Below, piece after piece: positions 1 to 7,854 of a stretch of DNA of 24,839 nt. The notes below the pieces were generated by a model. It was not told the origin of the DNA and did not search any database. It saw nothing but the letters and a program-made list of their open reading frames with translations. The DNA comes from UBA4246 sp045113695 (GTDB lineage: Bacteria; Bacillota; Clostridia; Christensenellales; Aristaeellaceae), in assembly GCA_045113695.1 (NCBI GenBank), contig JBGUJG010000080.1, positions 1 to 24,839 on the forward strand, written 5' to 3'. How positions within the stretch are numbered: the first letter of the stretch is position 1; every line of letters begins with the position of its first letter. Position numbers and translations under genes: made by a program.

Positions 1-9
1 ACAATCTGC

Positions 10-29
10 GCCTCTCAGAGGCTTGTTTG
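10..29 (+). terminator. possible terminator of a gene lying before the window
   Basis: A five-base-pair stem (GCCTC at 10-14, GAGGC at 18-22) with a TCA loop is followed by TTGTTTG. It could end transcription of whatever precedes the window. The U-tract is short and interrupted, so this is a weak call. The rest of 30-170 is AT-richer sequence upstream of the tRNA promoter in which I see no gene. Confidence 0.35.
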
Positions 30-170
30 CTATGCGCTTCTTTGATTGGCGGCCCCGAATTTCCGGTAAACAATGTTTTCACAGTAAACCCCATTCTTAA
101 ATCACACTGTGGAACTTACTTTGGGAATTTACTGTTTTTCCCGTCACATGATTCTTGCAGAAAAAAAGAG

Positions 171-199
171 TTGACAAAATGGTCAATCCGTAGTATTAT
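171..199 (+). promoter_or_regulatory. sigma-A type promoter for the two tRNA-Met genes
   Basis: A perfect -35 box TTGACA (171-176) and a -10 box TATTAT (194-199) are separated by 17 bases. The expected transcription start is about 206, roughly 24 bases before the first tRNA. An A-tract (161-167) just upstream could act as an UP element. Confidence 0.85.
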
Positions 200-229
200 A
201 CTCCTTGCACGACAGGTCGTGCGTGATGA

Positions 230-306
<77 letters not shown>

Positions 307-312
307 TTTTTT

Positions 313-388
313 GGCTCCGTAGCTCAGTGGCTAGAGCACTCGGTTCATACCCGGGGTGTCAGTGGTTCAAATCCACTCGGAGCCACCA
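313..388 (+). tRNA. elongator tRNA-Met (CAT anticodon)
   Basis: This is a complete 76-base cloverleaf with encoded CCA. The acceptor stem GGCTCCG/CGGAGCC is fully paired, unlike the initiator next to it. The anticodon loop is TTCATAC on a CTCGG/CCGGG stem, resembling Bacillus elongator tRNA-Met. The tRNA-Ile2 alternative, which also has CAT before lysidine modification, usually has a CTCATAA loop, so I favour methionine. Confidence 0.88.
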
Positions 389-411
389 CCCATCAGATGT
401 TTCCGGGGTTG

Positions 412-441
412 CCGCAGGAAGGCGGTGATCCTGTTTTTTTT
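412..441 (+). terminator. probable intrinsic terminator after the tRNA pair
   Basis: A short stem (CAGGA 415-419 with TCCTG 429-433) runs directly into eight T residues (434-441). An alternative pairing uses CCGC (412-415) with GCGG (422-425). The stem is weak, but its junction with the T-run at the end of a tRNA unit makes termination likely. Confidence 0.55.
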
Positions 442-475
442 ATACTGATTTTCATCTGAAACTGAAAATCAGTAT
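442..475. repeat. perfect 13-bp inverted repeat
   Basis: ATACTGATTTTCA (442-454) and its exact complement (463-475) enclose an 8-base loop. The T-run lies before the hairpin on the plus strand and no T-run follows it on either strand, so it is not a standard terminator. It lies in the leader of the next gene and is followed by a second small stem (CCGGAA 481-486, TTCCGG 495-500) just before that gene's ribosome binding site. Its role is unknown. Confidence 0.6.
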
Positions 476-515
476 GATTTCCGGAAAGCACACATTCCGG
501 CGGCGGGAGGATCCG

Positions 516-1004
516 ATGGTTTACGGCATCATCGACCGGCACAGCATGCGCGCTTACACCTATCTGTCCGGGATTTTCCGGGCCATCGGCGGCAGGCAGA
601 AAGAGTACAACTGGCTGATCACCGACGCTCAGATCGCCGCGCAGAGTGAGGAGCTGAACCTGCTCAGCGACGGCCTGCCCCATTTTCTGAGCGGCGGCGG
701 GCTGACAGAACTGGTTGAGAAAGACGACGGTCAGTGGCTCTTCGGCGTCCTGTCCGGCTTTGAAAAAACAATCCCTCCGGAAACGATCCTCCGCTTTCCC
801 CTGCCGTACGCGGACGGGAATCCCCATTTCTGGGTCAATCCCATTTCCCTGCAGCATCCGCTGGCGTCGGTCGAAATCGTCCCGTGGGACGGTACGCAAG
901 TGCTGCTGCTTTCCAGGCGCAAAGAACTGGCTGATTCGTTCCGGAACGCTTTTCCGCGCTGCGAAGACCTGAAGGCGCACAACGACGCGCTTTGGAAACG
1001 CTGA
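516..1004 (+). CDS. conserved-looking hypothetical protein, 162 residues
   Basis: I do not recognise the family with confidence. The start is the ATG at 516, placed 5 bases after GGGAGG (505-510); an in-frame ATG at 474 overlaps the upstream hairpin and lacks a ribosome binding site. The protein is soluble, acidic and aromatic-rich, with no signal peptide or membrane segment. Recognisable stretches are YNWLITDAQ near residue 32, VEKDDGQWLFGVLSGF in the middle, and FPLPYADGNPHFW followed by IQHPLA-like text. The opening part, with a YNWLI-type core, faintly recalls small Bacillota proteins of the DUF2691 kind, but this is only a guess. It stands alone between the tRNAs and an ACT-domain gene. 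Confidence 0.75.
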   Translation: MVYGIIDRHSMRAYTYLSGIFRAIGGRQKEYNWLITDAQIAAQSEELNLLSDGLPHFLSGGGLTELVEKDDGQWLFGVLSGFEKTIPPETILRFPLPYADGNPHFWVNPISLQHPLASVEIVPWDGTQVLLLSRRKELADSFRNAFPRCEDLKAHNDALWKR

Positions 1005-1073
1005 TTTCCCTCTTCCGGCCGGCCGGTCAGGGTTTTTGTACAGAATAAATGCAGGCCGCCCGGCCCGGACGCC

Positions 1074-1103
1074 TTGCGCCCCGCCGAACAGCCGTCGTAT
1101 ACT
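1074..1103 (+). promoter_or_regulatory. possible promoter for the ACT-domain gene
   Basis: TTGCGC (1074-1079) and TATACT (1098-1103) are 18 bases apart. The -10 box is good and the -35 is fair. Transcription would start near 1110, just before the palindrome that overlaps the ribosome binding site. Confidence 0.5.
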
Positions 1104-1120
1104 GGTTGCGATTTCACAGA

Positions 1121-1140
1121 TCCGCCGGCCGGCGGAGGAG
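1121..1140 (+). promoter_or_regulatory. palindrome overlapping the ribosome binding site of the ACT-domain gene
   Basis: TCCGCCGGCCGGCGGA (1121-1136) is a perfect 16-base palindrome. Its 3' arm contributes the first bases of the Shine-Dalgarno sequence GGAGGAGG (1134-1141). It could be a protein-binding operator or, as RNA, partly mask the ribosome binding site. Function is inferred only. Confidence 0.45.
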
Positions 1141-1147
1141 GTTTTTT

Positions 1148-1567
1148 ATGATCCGCCAGATTTCCGTCTTCGCCGAAAACGCGAAGGGCACGATGAAGCA
1201 CATCACCCAGGTACTTGAGGACGCTGGGATCAATATGAGCATCCTGATCACCAACGACAGCGCGGAATACGGCATCATCCGGATGCTGGTCAGCGATACG
1301 GACCGGGCGGTGGAAGCCCTCCGCGCCGCCGGATACCTGTGCCGATCCGAACAGGTACTTGCGGTCGAGATCTCCGACGACGTCGGCAGCCTGAACCGCC
1401 TGCTGGGCGAACTGTCGGACGGCAACATCAACATCGACTACCTGTACGTGACCTATTCCCTGGTCAGCAAGCTCCCCTACGCGATCCTCAAGACGCAGGA
1501 CATGTGGGAGGTGGAGGAGTTCCTGGCGGGCAGGGGATACCGCCAGGTGCAGGACATCAACGGCTGA
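1148..1567 (+). CDS. tandem ACT-domain amino-acid-binding protein
   Basis: The 139-residue protein consists of two successive ACT-type modules. The first runs over about residues 1-70 (MIRQISVFAENAKGTMKHIT, then GINMSILI) and the second over about 70-139 (LAVEISDDVGSLNRLL, then GNINIDYLY). ACT domains bind small effectors, usually amino acids, and no catalytic domain is attached, so a sensing or regulatory role is likely. The ATG at 1148 follows GGAGGAGG at normal spacing; upstream in-frame starts lack a binding site. The gene converges on a DAHP synthase gene, so a role in aromatic amino acid sensing is tempting, but the two are not co-transcribed. Stand-alone ACT pairs of this size are common in Clostridia. 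Confidence 0.85.
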   Translation: MIRQISVFAENAKGTMKHITQVLEDAGINMSILITNDSAEYGIIRMLVSDTDRAVEALRAAGYLCRSEQVLAVEISDDVGSLNRLLGELSDGNINIDYLYVTYSLVSKLPYAILKTQDMWEVEEFLAGRGYRQVQDING

Positions 1568-1597
1568 CAGCCGGAACCAAAAAACGGCGGCTGTTTT
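1567..1597 (+). terminator. intrinsic terminator of the ACT-domain gene
   Basis: ACAGCCG (1567-1573) pairs with CGGCTGT (1588-1594) and is followed by a TTT run. It begins at the last base of the stop codon of the ACT gene and separates it from the convergent DAHP synthase gene. Confidence 0.6.
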
Positions 1598-1637
1598 CAT
1601 TGCCGCCATTCGTAAATGCACCCTTCTTCGCTTTTCC

Positions 1638-2684
1638 CTATGCGTCCGACGAAAGCTCTGCCAGCTCGTAAATCAGGCGTTCGCTTTTTTCCCACCCCAG
1701 GCAGGGGTCGGTGATGGACTTGCCGAAAACGCCCTCCTCAATCGACTGGGCCCCGTCTTCCAGGTAGCTTTCGATCATCAGCCCTTTGACCAGGCCGCGG
1801 ATTTCCGGATTCACGTGCCTGGAGTGCATGACATCCTTGCTGATCCGGATCTGTTCCAGATAGCGCTTGCCGCTGTTGGAATGGTTGGCGTCCACCACCA
1901 CGGATGGGTTCGCCAGCTCCGGGGTTTTCCGGTACAGCTCGAGGGTTTCCCGCAGATCCTCATAATGATAATTGGGGTGGCTGCGGCCGAAACGGTCCAC
2001 ATAGCCGCGCAGGATGGCGTGGGCCAGCGGATTTCCCTTCGTTTTGACCTCCCAGCCGCGGTAGATGAATTTCTGCGGGCTCTGGGCGGCCACGATGGCG
2101 TTCATCATGACGCCCAGGTCGCCGCCTGTCGGGTTTTTCATCCCCGCCGGGACGCCGATGCCGCTGGCGACGATCCGGTGTTCCTGATTCTCCACACTGC
2201 GCGCGCCGACGGCCACATAGCTGAGCAGATCGCTCAGATAGCGGTGATTGCTGGGATACAGCATTTCTTCCGCGCACGTGAAGCCGGTTTCCCGGACGAT
2301 GCGGCTGTGCATCTCCCGGATCGCGATGATGCCGGCCAGCATGTCTTCTTCCTTGTGTACGTCCGGCTGATGGAGCATGCCTTTATAACCGAGCCCCTTG
2401 GTTCTCGGTTTATTCGTGTAAACCCGGGGAACGATCATCAGCCGGTCCCTGACCTGATCCCGCACGCGGGCCAGGCGGACCATGTATTCCAGCACCGCGT
2501 CTTCCCGGTCGGCCGAGCACGGACCGATCAGCAGCAGAAGCCGGTGATCCCGGCCGGCAAAAATATCGGCGATTTCCCGGTCCCGCTGTTCCTTGACCTG
2601 ATGTACGCTGTCGCTTACCGGGAACTGCTTTTTCAGATCCTGCGGGTTCGGGAGCTTGCGGATAAATTCCATCTGCATTTCCAT
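1638..2684 (-). CDS. aroF: 3-deoxy-7-phosphoheptulonate synthase (DAHP synthase, AroF/G/H type)
   Basis: The enzyme joins phosphoenolpyruvate and erythrose 4-phosphate, the first step of the shikimate pathway, in the cytoplasm. The 348-residue length matches the type I-alpha family (about 350). Visible family motifs in order: IGPCSADRED (metal-ligand Cys), PRVYTNKPRTKGLGYKG (phosphoenolpyruvate site), GMKNPTGG, VVDANHSNSGK (metal His), GLMIESYLEDG (metal Glu) and GKSITDPCLGW (metal Asp). Several loops differ from enterobacterial AroG, which suggests a divergent clostridial branch, and the feedback amino acid cannot be told. I chose the ATG at 2684, eight bases after AGGTGA; the in-frame GTG at 2696 lies inside that binding site. 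The gene is transcribed away from a kinase gene through overlapping promoters. Confidence 0.93.
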   Translation of the reverse strand: MEMQMEFIRKLPNPQDLKKQFPVSDSVHQVKEQRDREIADIFAGRDHRLLLLIGPCSADREDAVLEYMVRLARVRDQVRDRLMIVPRVYTNKPRTKGLGYKGMLHQPDVHKEEDMLAGIIAIREMHSRIVRETGFTCAEEMLYPSNHRYLSDLLSYVAVGARSVENQEHRIVASGIGVPAGMKNPTGGDLGVMMNAIVAAQSPQKFIYRGWEVKTKGNPLAHAILRGYVDRFGRSHPNYHYEDLRETLELYRKTPELANPSVVVDANHSNSGKRYLEQIRISKDVMHSRHVNPEIRGLVKGLMIESYLEDGAQSIEEGVFGKSITDPCLGWEKSERLIYELAELSSDA

Positions 2685-2711
2685 GGTTTCAATCACCTGC
2701 CTGTCCGGCGG

Positions 2712-2739
2712 TTGAGCCGCCCGATAACGGCATTATAAA
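2712..2739 (+). promoter_or_regulatory. possible divergent promoter for the kinase gene
   Basis: TTGAGC (2712-2717) and TATAAA (2734-2739) are 16 bases apart. The -10 box overlaps that of the DAHP synthase promoter on the other strand, so the two would compete for polymerase. Confidence 0.45.
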
Positions 2740-2760
2740 CCGGAACAGACGGAATGGCAA
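2732..2760 (-). promoter_or_regulatory. promoter of the DAHP synthase gene
   Basis: Read on the minus strand, TTGCCA (2760-2755) and TATAAT (2737-2732) are 17 bases apart. The start would fall near 2725, about 40 bases before the gene. Confidence 0.75.
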
Positions 2761-2809
2761 GGCGTAATCGCTGTTCCCCCTCTGTTCTTTTGACGCCCGG
2801 AGGTCCGGC

Positions 2810-3559
2810 ATGACAGAACACCACATCACCATCAACGGCATAGCGGTCAGCGCGCGCTACACAGACCGCGCGGTCCGGGAGATCTTTCTGCCCATGCTGG
2901 AACGGTGGACGCAAATGCAGAAAGAAAAGGGCAAAAGGATCCTGGTGATACTCGCCGCCCCGCCGGGCGCTGGGAAAAGCACCCTGCTGAGTTTTCTTGA
3001 AAAGCTGTCCCGCAGCAGGGAAGGCCTCACCCCCGTGCAGGCCGTCGGGATGGACGGTTTTCACCGGAGGCAGGAATACCTCAAAACTCATTTCACGGAT
3101 CGGGACGGAAAGCGGATCTCCCTGGTGGAGATCAAGGGCGCGCCGGTCACCTTCGACCTGGAACGGCTGACGGAAAGCGTCCGTCTGGCGGCGTCCGGCG
3201 CCGTCTGCGGCTGGCCGGTCTACGACAGGCTCCTGCACAACCCGGTCGAAAATGCCCTGACGGTCGGCAGCGATATCGTCGTGCTGGAGGGGAACTATCT
3301 GCTGCTGGACATGGACGGATGGCGGGATCTGGCCGGGTACGCGGACCAGACCGTTTCCGTCCGGGCGGAAGAATCGATGCTCCGGGCCCGGCTGATCGAA
3401 CGGCGGGTCCTCACAGGTGTCAGTCGGGAGGAAGCCGAACGCTTCGTCGATTTCAGCGACATGCCGAACGTCCGGTTGTGCCTGCAGAAAACAATGCCCG
3501 CCGATATCCGGCTGGGCATTGACAGGGAAGGCGATTATCATCTGTTTCCGAAAGGCTGA
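2810..3559 (+). CDS. P-loop kinase of the uridine kinase / pantothenate kinase-like family
   Basis: The 249-residue soluble protein has a Walker A loop APPGAGKST at residues 50-58 and, next, VGMDGFHRR at 80-87; the DGFH element is typical of uridine and pantothenate kinase-type folds. Further on are PVYDR near 135 and the hydrophobic strand DIVVLEGNYLLLD, the Walker-B-like strand seen in these enzymes. The C-terminal segment has the basic RARLIERRVLTG lid. The phosphorylated substrate cannot be read from sequence; nucleosides or small sugars such as fructose are possibilities for the FrcK/YggC-like branch. The ATG at 2810 follows CGGAGG at good spacing. The stop lies 6 bases from the convergent esterase gene, with no clear terminator between. 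Confidence 0.82.
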   Translation: MTEHHITINGIAVSARYTDRAVREIFLPMLERWTQMQKEKGKRILVILAAPPGAGKSTLLSFLEKLSRSREGLTPVQAVGMDGFHRRQEYLKTHFTDRDGKRISLVEIKGAPVTFDLERLTESVRLAASGAVCGWPVYDRLLHNPVENALTVGSDIVVLEGNYLLLDMDGWRDLAGYADQTVSVRAEESMLRARLIERRVLTGVSREEAERFVDFSDMPNVRLCLQKTMPADIRLGIDREGDYHLFPKG

Positions 3560-3565
3560 AGTGCT

Positions 3566-4627
3566 TTACCTCAGGGAAGCGATCAGGCCGGTCAGCAGCT
3601 GCGCGGCCAGTTCCTGGGTGGCCTCCGTCGGATGCCAGTCCGCCACGTAGCCGGTAGACCCGTCCTGCGGGCGGAACCGGAGGGTCTGCAGGTTTCTGTC
3701 GCCGGTTTCGGCGGTGTACCGCCTGACGGCCTCCTGTACGCAGGGGAACAGATCGTCGCCCATGACGCCGAGCGCGGCAATGATGCAAGCAGCCGGGTTA
3801 TGCTTCCGGACCGTCTTCAGGAACTCCGCATATGCGGCCGTATATTCTTCCCGCCGGTCCGCTGAATTCCCGACAAAGCTGAAATCGTTGGTACCCAGGT
3901 TGATCACGACGAAATCCGGCTGAAACAGGGAAAAATCCCAGGGCCGGCCCAGATCGATCACGGAAGCGGCGCTGCCGTAGTTCTTGCCGAGAAGCTCATA
4001 GACCGGCGGGACGAGCTGGCTGTCCACCCGGTTCCCGTCACCGGAATAGCCGGAGATAATCCCGTGTCCGCTGTAGGAAACGAGGCTGTAGTCCGCATCC
4101 AGGGCGGCGGCCGTTTTGACCGCAAAGGCCCTGGTAGCGTCCTCAGTACCGGTGGCGAAGTGGTGGTTTTCATCCTCGTCGTCCACCCCGTACCCGCAGG
4201 TGATCGAATCCCCGATGAATTCGATCTTAAGTTCCTTTGGAGGCAGCGGTTCGATATCCCCCGCGGAAGTCACCTCGATCCGCCTGATCCCGAAAACGGA
4301 ATTGGCTGCCTCGGACAGCTTGACGACGGCGACCTCAACCAAAGTTTCCTGATCCGCCGAAAAGACCTCCAGCGTCTCTTCCGCTCTGCCCACCAGATGG
4401 TCCAGCACCCGCCTGCCGTTGACACAGACGGCCAGCCGGGCCCGGGATGCTTCCTCGCCGGAGACAGAACCGTCCCCCGCGATCACGAGGGCAGCCCTCG
4501 TACCGGTAAAGCGGAATTCCGCCTTGGAAGCAGAGTGAATCATCCAGCGGACGCCGTCCTTCTCCGCCGTGCGCCCGGTCAGCTTCACATACGGTTCCGA
4601 CGCCGGAAAGCTGCGTTCCTTCAGCAT
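3566..4627 (-). CDS. SGNH-type acetyl esterase, carbohydrate esterase family 2-like
   Basis: The 353-residue protein has the two-part layout of CE2 enzymes: an N-terminal beta-rich domain (about 1-125) and an SGNH hydrolase domain (about 130-353). Catalytic elements are visible: GDSITCGYG with nucleophile Ser141, the block II glycine in SYSGHGI near 187, GTND at 245-248, and VADWHPT with Asp330 and His332. Family members remove acetyl groups from xylan, glucomannan or oligosaccharides. There is no signal peptide, so it would act on material already taken up. The ATG at 4627 follows GGAGG with a 9-base gap; the closer upstream ATG abuts that site. An AEC transporter is transcribed divergently. 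Confidence 0.87.
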   Translation of the reverse strand: MLKERSFPASEPYVKLTGRTAEKDGVRWMIHSASKAEFRFTGTRAALVIAGDGSVSGEEASRARLAVCVNGRRVLDHLVGRAEETLEVFSADQETLVEVAVVKLSEAANSVFGIRRIEVTSAGDIEPLPPKELKIEFIGDSITCGYGVDDEDENHHFATGTEDATRAFAVKTAAALDADYSLVSYSGHGIISGYSGDGNRVDSQLVPPVYELLGKNYGSAASVIDLGRPWDFSLFQPDFVVINLGTNDFSFVGNSADRREEYTAAYAEFLKTVRKHNPAACIIAALGVMGDDLFPCVQEAVRRYTAETGDRNLQTLRFRPQDGSTGYVADWHPTEATQELAAQLLTGLIASLR

Positions 4628-4658
4628 GTCGATCATCCTCCGTTTGATAAGTCGATTC

Positions 4659-4687
4659 AGTATAGCACACACTGCGCCCAAAAGCCA
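4659..4687 (-). promoter_or_regulatory. possible promoter of the esterase gene
   Basis: On the minus strand a good -10 box TATACT (4664-4659) lies about 30 bases before the esterase start. The -35 position at 17 to 18 bases holds only TGGCTT-like sequence, so the call rests mainly on the -10 box. Confidence 0.35.
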
Positions 4688-4706
4688 GCCGAAAGGACGT
4701 GCCGAT

Positions 4707-5630
4707 ATGCCCTCCATGGACATTGTTCTGACCCAGATACTGATCATCCTGCTGTACGTGGCCGTCGGCTTTGCGGCGGGAAAATCCGGGCTGATCTCCC
4801 CGGAGCAGCGCAAATACCTGACCCGCATCTGCACCAGCCTGATCCTGCCTTTCACCATCCTGAGCGCCTCGAGCCAGAGCGTGAGCGGAAATGAACTGCT
4901 GCGCATGGGGCTGATCACCGGCCTGATCCTGCTGATGTTTGCCGTGGTCACCTTCCTCTCCGTCCGCGCGCAGACAATGCGCGGGGTTCCGGAATCGGCC
5001 AGGGTGACGACGGCCTCCCTGCTGACCTATCCCAACTGCACGTTCCTGGGTCTGCCGCTGTGCCGGGCACTTTTCGGCGAAATGGCCGTTCTGTACAACG
5101 CCATGTTCCTGGTCGCGTTCAACGTCCTGTTTTTCACCTGGCAGGTCAGCGCTTTTACCGGGCAGAAGATCAGCCTCAGAAACCTCTGCACGCTGCCGAC
5201 CATCGCGACCGCCGTCCTGGTGCTGATGCTGGCGCTTGGATGGCATCTGCCGGCCCCGGCGCAGACCGTTGCCGCCAGCACCGGCGCAATGATCACCCCG
5301 CTTTCCCTGATCATCATCGGAGTGATGATGTCGGAAAGCCGGCTCACGGAAATCCTGCGGGAACGCCGGGCATACCTGGTGACGCTGCTTCGGAACCTTG
5401 CGGTCCCGCTGGCCGCGATGCCGGTATTCGGGCTGATCAGCCTGGACGCTTCTTCCAAACTGTGCCTGCTGGTGTACATGGCCTGCCCCTGCGCGACCCT
5501 GACCTCGATCTACGCGATCCAGACCGGGAAGGAGCCGGAGTATGCCGCCCGTTCCGTGCTGATGTCCACCCTGTTCTTCGCCCTGTCCCTGCCCGCCATC
5601 ATCTGGATCGGGGGACAGTTTTTAGGGTAA
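4707..5630 (+). CDS. AEC-family (auxin efflux carrier-like) transporter
   Basis: The 307-residue integral membrane protein has about ten hydrophobic segments in two halves, as usual for bacterial AEC permeases of about 310 residues. The first helix is ILIILLYVAVGFAAGKSGL, followed by a LILPFTILSA segment. A mid-protein LLTYPNCTFLGLPL motif matches the conserved asparagine-proline region of the family, and a second half contains ALGWHLPAPA and LIIIGVMMS. Bacterial members export or import organic acids such as malate or malonate, but the substrate is unknown here. The start is the ATG at 4707 after AAAGGA (4693-4698); an ATG three codons later is possible. No biosynthetic partner is evident beside it. 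Confidence 0.85.
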   Translation: MPSMDIVLTQILIILLYVAVGFAAGKSGLISPEQRKYLTRICTSLILPFTILSASSQSVSGNELLRMGLITGLILLMFAVVTFLSVRAQTMRGVPESARVTTASLLTYPNCTFLGLPLCRALFGEMAVLYNAMFLVAFNVLFFTWQVSAFTGQKISLRNLCTLPTIATAVLVLMLALGWHLPAPAQTVAASTGAMITPLSLIIIGVMMSESRLTEILRERRAYLVTLLRNLAVPLAAMPVFGLISLDASSKLCLLVYMACPCATLTSIYAIQTGKEPEYAARSVLMSTLFFALSLPAIIWIGGQFLG

Positions 5631-5653
5631 AACTTCACAAATAATCATCCGGG

Positions 5654-5699
5654 GCAGCCTGATCCGGTCCTTATTCAGGATCCAGATGAGGCTGCTTTG
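5654..5699 (+). terminator. possible terminator after the AEC transporter
   Basis: GCAGCCT (5654-5660) pairs with AGGCTGC (5689-5695), with an inner GATCC/GGATC pair, then TTTGG. The stem is good but the T-run is short. The remaining 5700-5860 holds no gene I can support. Confidence 0.4.
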
Positions 5700-5860
5700 G
5701 TATTTCGCGGGGGAAGCGGGATCATGCAGGTACAGGTAACGGCGTTGCAGATCTTCTCCCGGTTCCCGGCGCTGTTGACATATTCCAGGCTGAAGGAATG
5801 CCATTTTGTATTTTCCACTGCCTGCGTTCTTAAATCTAAGATTTTAGAAGCAGAAAAGCA

Positions 5861-7786
5861 TTAATGCCTGCTGCAGCCGCCATCAGTTTTTCCTTCCTTC
5901 AGCACCACCACCGCGTCCGCGTCATACTTGCGCGCGATGGTGTGCGCTGCCTTTCGGTTTTCAACGGTGTCAAATACAATCGAAAAATCATAATCCGGCG
6001 GGTATAGTTCCGCCGCCGGCACCAGCAGCCTGAGCCGGTTGTGGCGTACAGTTATTTTTTCTCCCTGCAGTTGAATGATCACATTCCCGTCATCGTCCGC
6101 GCCGCGGTACACGATGGCGGTCTTTTTTTCGGGCAGCAGCTGCACGCTGTCGCCCATGGTGAAGCGCTCGAAGCTGCCTTCCTTTTTCACTTCCAGGCGC
6201 ATCAGGCGGCTGACAGGTATGCGCATGGGGCGATGACGCCCGGTTTCAGCTTTCGCATCCGGGCCGTGCTCCGCCACCTGCCGCGCCCGGGCCAGCAAGC
6301 CTTCATCCATCCCCAGGCGGCGGGCGATTTCAATGGCGCAGCTTTCGCCGCTCATGCCCAGCTCCAGCCGGTACAGGGGCATCAGCGATTCCCGGTCAAA
6401 GGCCATCCGCGCGGAAACGACGCCCGCGGTCTGTTCCGCCCACTGCTTGATCTGGGGATCGTGGGTAGTGACCAGAAAAAAACAGCCGCGCCGCACCAGT
6501 TCTTCCAGGATTGCCGCCGCCAGACCGGAGCCCTCCAGGGGGTCGGTGCCGCTGCCCAGCTCGTCCAGCAGCACCAGGCTGTCCCGGCTGCACGATTGCA
6601 GCATGCGGATCACATTGGTCATGTGGCCGGAAAAGGTGGACAGATTCTGGCTGATAGACTGGCTGTCGCCGATGTCGCACAATACAGTATCCATCATCCC
6701 GATCACGGTTCCCTCTCCGCAGGGTATATGCAGCCCGCTCTGGGCCATCAGGGTCAGCAGACCCACCGTTTTCAGGCACACCGTTTTGCCGCCGGTGTTC
6801 GGCCCGGTCACGGCAATGCCCGTATCCGGCAGGGATATTTCCAGGTCCAGCGGCACGCAGGACGCGGGATTCAGCAGCGGATGCCGGGCCTGCGCCAGGC
6901 GGATACGCCTTTCTCCGGTGATTGTCACGGGCCGGGCGTCCATCTCCATGCTCAGCTTTGCCCGGGCAAACAGCGCGTCCAAATCCGTCATCACGCGGAT
7001 GGAGGCGCGCAGCGCCTGTTCCTCCCCCGCCACCCGGTCGCTGAGGGTCCAGAGGATGCGCCGCTCCTCGGTTTCAATGTCCATCAATAGCCCTTCCAGC
7101 GTCTGGCGCAAAGCCTGCACCGCCGTGGGCTCCATGAACACCGTGTTGCCCTTGGCGGATGCGTCCACCGCGCGGCCGGGGAAGGCGCTCTGGAAACGCT
7201 TCTGCACCGGCAGCACGTAGGCTCCGTTCCGCTGGGTAATATAGCTGTCGGCCAGCTTTTGCTTCTGATGCAGCAGCACCTGGTTCAGCTTTTCCCGAAT
7301 ATCCGTCTCGGCGCGTTCCCGCTGCCTGCGCAGACTGCGCAGCGTGGGCGAAGCGTCATCCAGAATCGTGTCCTCGCGGATACAGCCGTCGATCTCCTCC
7401 TCCAGGACGTACAAGTCCGGCAGCTCCGTCTGCCAGGAGGCGATTCCAGCGCTGAACATTTGCGCGCTTTGCAGATACCGCCGCATCCGCCGTACAGTCA
7501 CGCAAAAACGCGCAACACCGCTCAGCTGTTCCGGCAGCAGCATACCGCCCTGTGCCGCTTCGGTCAGGCTCTTTTCGGCTTCCTCCATTTCCGCCAGCGG
7601 CGGGGAACCCGCGTTTTTCATCACATGCAGGGCGGCGGTGGTTTCCTCCATGCGGGCTTTGCAGAGCCCTTCGTTCATGATCGGCGCGGTGTCCGCCAGC
7701 TTTTTCCGTGCCAGGGGGGATACGGCGTGCGCCTGAAGGCGTTCAATGATCTTGTCATAATCCAATGCCAGCATATCCTGTGTCAT
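5861..7786 (-). CDS. MutS2-like DNA-binding ATPase lacking an Smr domain
   Basis: The 641-residue protein belongs to the MutS family by its C-terminal ATPase: Walker A GPNTGGKT at 328-335, a signature stretch DIGDSQSISQNLSTFSGHM at about 371-389, Walker B LVLLDELGSGTDP from 404, and the TTHD switch near 440. The N-terminal 300 residues are helical core/lever sequence without the mismatch-reading domain, as in MutS2. MutS2 proteins act on branched DNA or collided ribosomes and usually end in an Smr nuclease domain (total about 780 residues). Here the protein stops after a small beta-domain and a YPPDYDFSIVFDT tail. The ATG at 7786 follows GAGGGATC; upstream in-frame starts lie inside the leader. 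It is preceded by a strong promoter and a structured RNA with a terminator. Confidence 0.87.
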   Translation of the reverse strand: MTQDMLALDYDKIIERLQAHAVSPLARKKLADTAPIMNEGLCKARMEETTAALHVMKNAGSPPLAEMEEAEKSLTEAAQGGMLLPEQLSGVARFCVTVRRMRRYLQSAQMFSAGIASWQTELPDLYVLEEEIDGCIREDTILDDASPTLRSLRRQRERAETDIREKLNQVLLHQKQKLADSYITQRNGAYVLPVQKRFQSAFPGRAVDASAKGNTVFMEPTAVQALRQTLEGLLMDIETEERRILWTLSDRVAGEEQALRASIRVMTDLDALFARAKLSMEMDARPVTITGERRIRLAQARHPLLNPASCVPLDLEISLPDTGIAVTGPNTGGKTVCLKTVGLLTLMAQSGLHIPCGEGTVIGMMDTVLCDIGDSQSISQNLSTFSGHMTNVIRMLQSCSRDSLVLLDELGSGTDPLEGSGLAAAILEELVRRGCFFLVTTHDPQIKQWAEQTAGVVSARMAFDRESLMPLYRLELGMSGESCAIEIARRLGMDEGLLARARQVAEHGPDAKAETGRHRPMRIPVSRLMRLEVKKEGSFERFTMGDSVQLLPEKKTAIVYRGADDDGNVIIQLQGEKITVRHNRLRLLVPAAELYPPDYDFSIVFDTVENRKAAHTIARKYDADAVVVLKEGKTDGGCSRH

Positions 7787-7854
7787 GTTGATCCCTCTTT
7801 TATATCTCATCGACATGAACAAGGATCGGGGATTGCGGGTGAAAAAAGGCAAAC

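Noticed and set aside
442..475. 13-bp hairpin as an intrinsic terminator
   Set aside because: The T-run precedes the hairpin on the plus strand, and the minus-strand transcript would end in A residues, so neither orientation gives stem plus U-tract.
5622..5804. Short minus-strand frame between the AEC and MutS2-like genes
   Set aside because: It is 60 codons with no convincing ribosome binding site or recognisable domain and overlaps a terminator-like hairpin.
6041..7090. Plus-strand open frame inside the MutS2-like gene
   Set aside because: The opposite strand encodes clear Walker A and B motifs; this translation is compositionally odd and without motifs.
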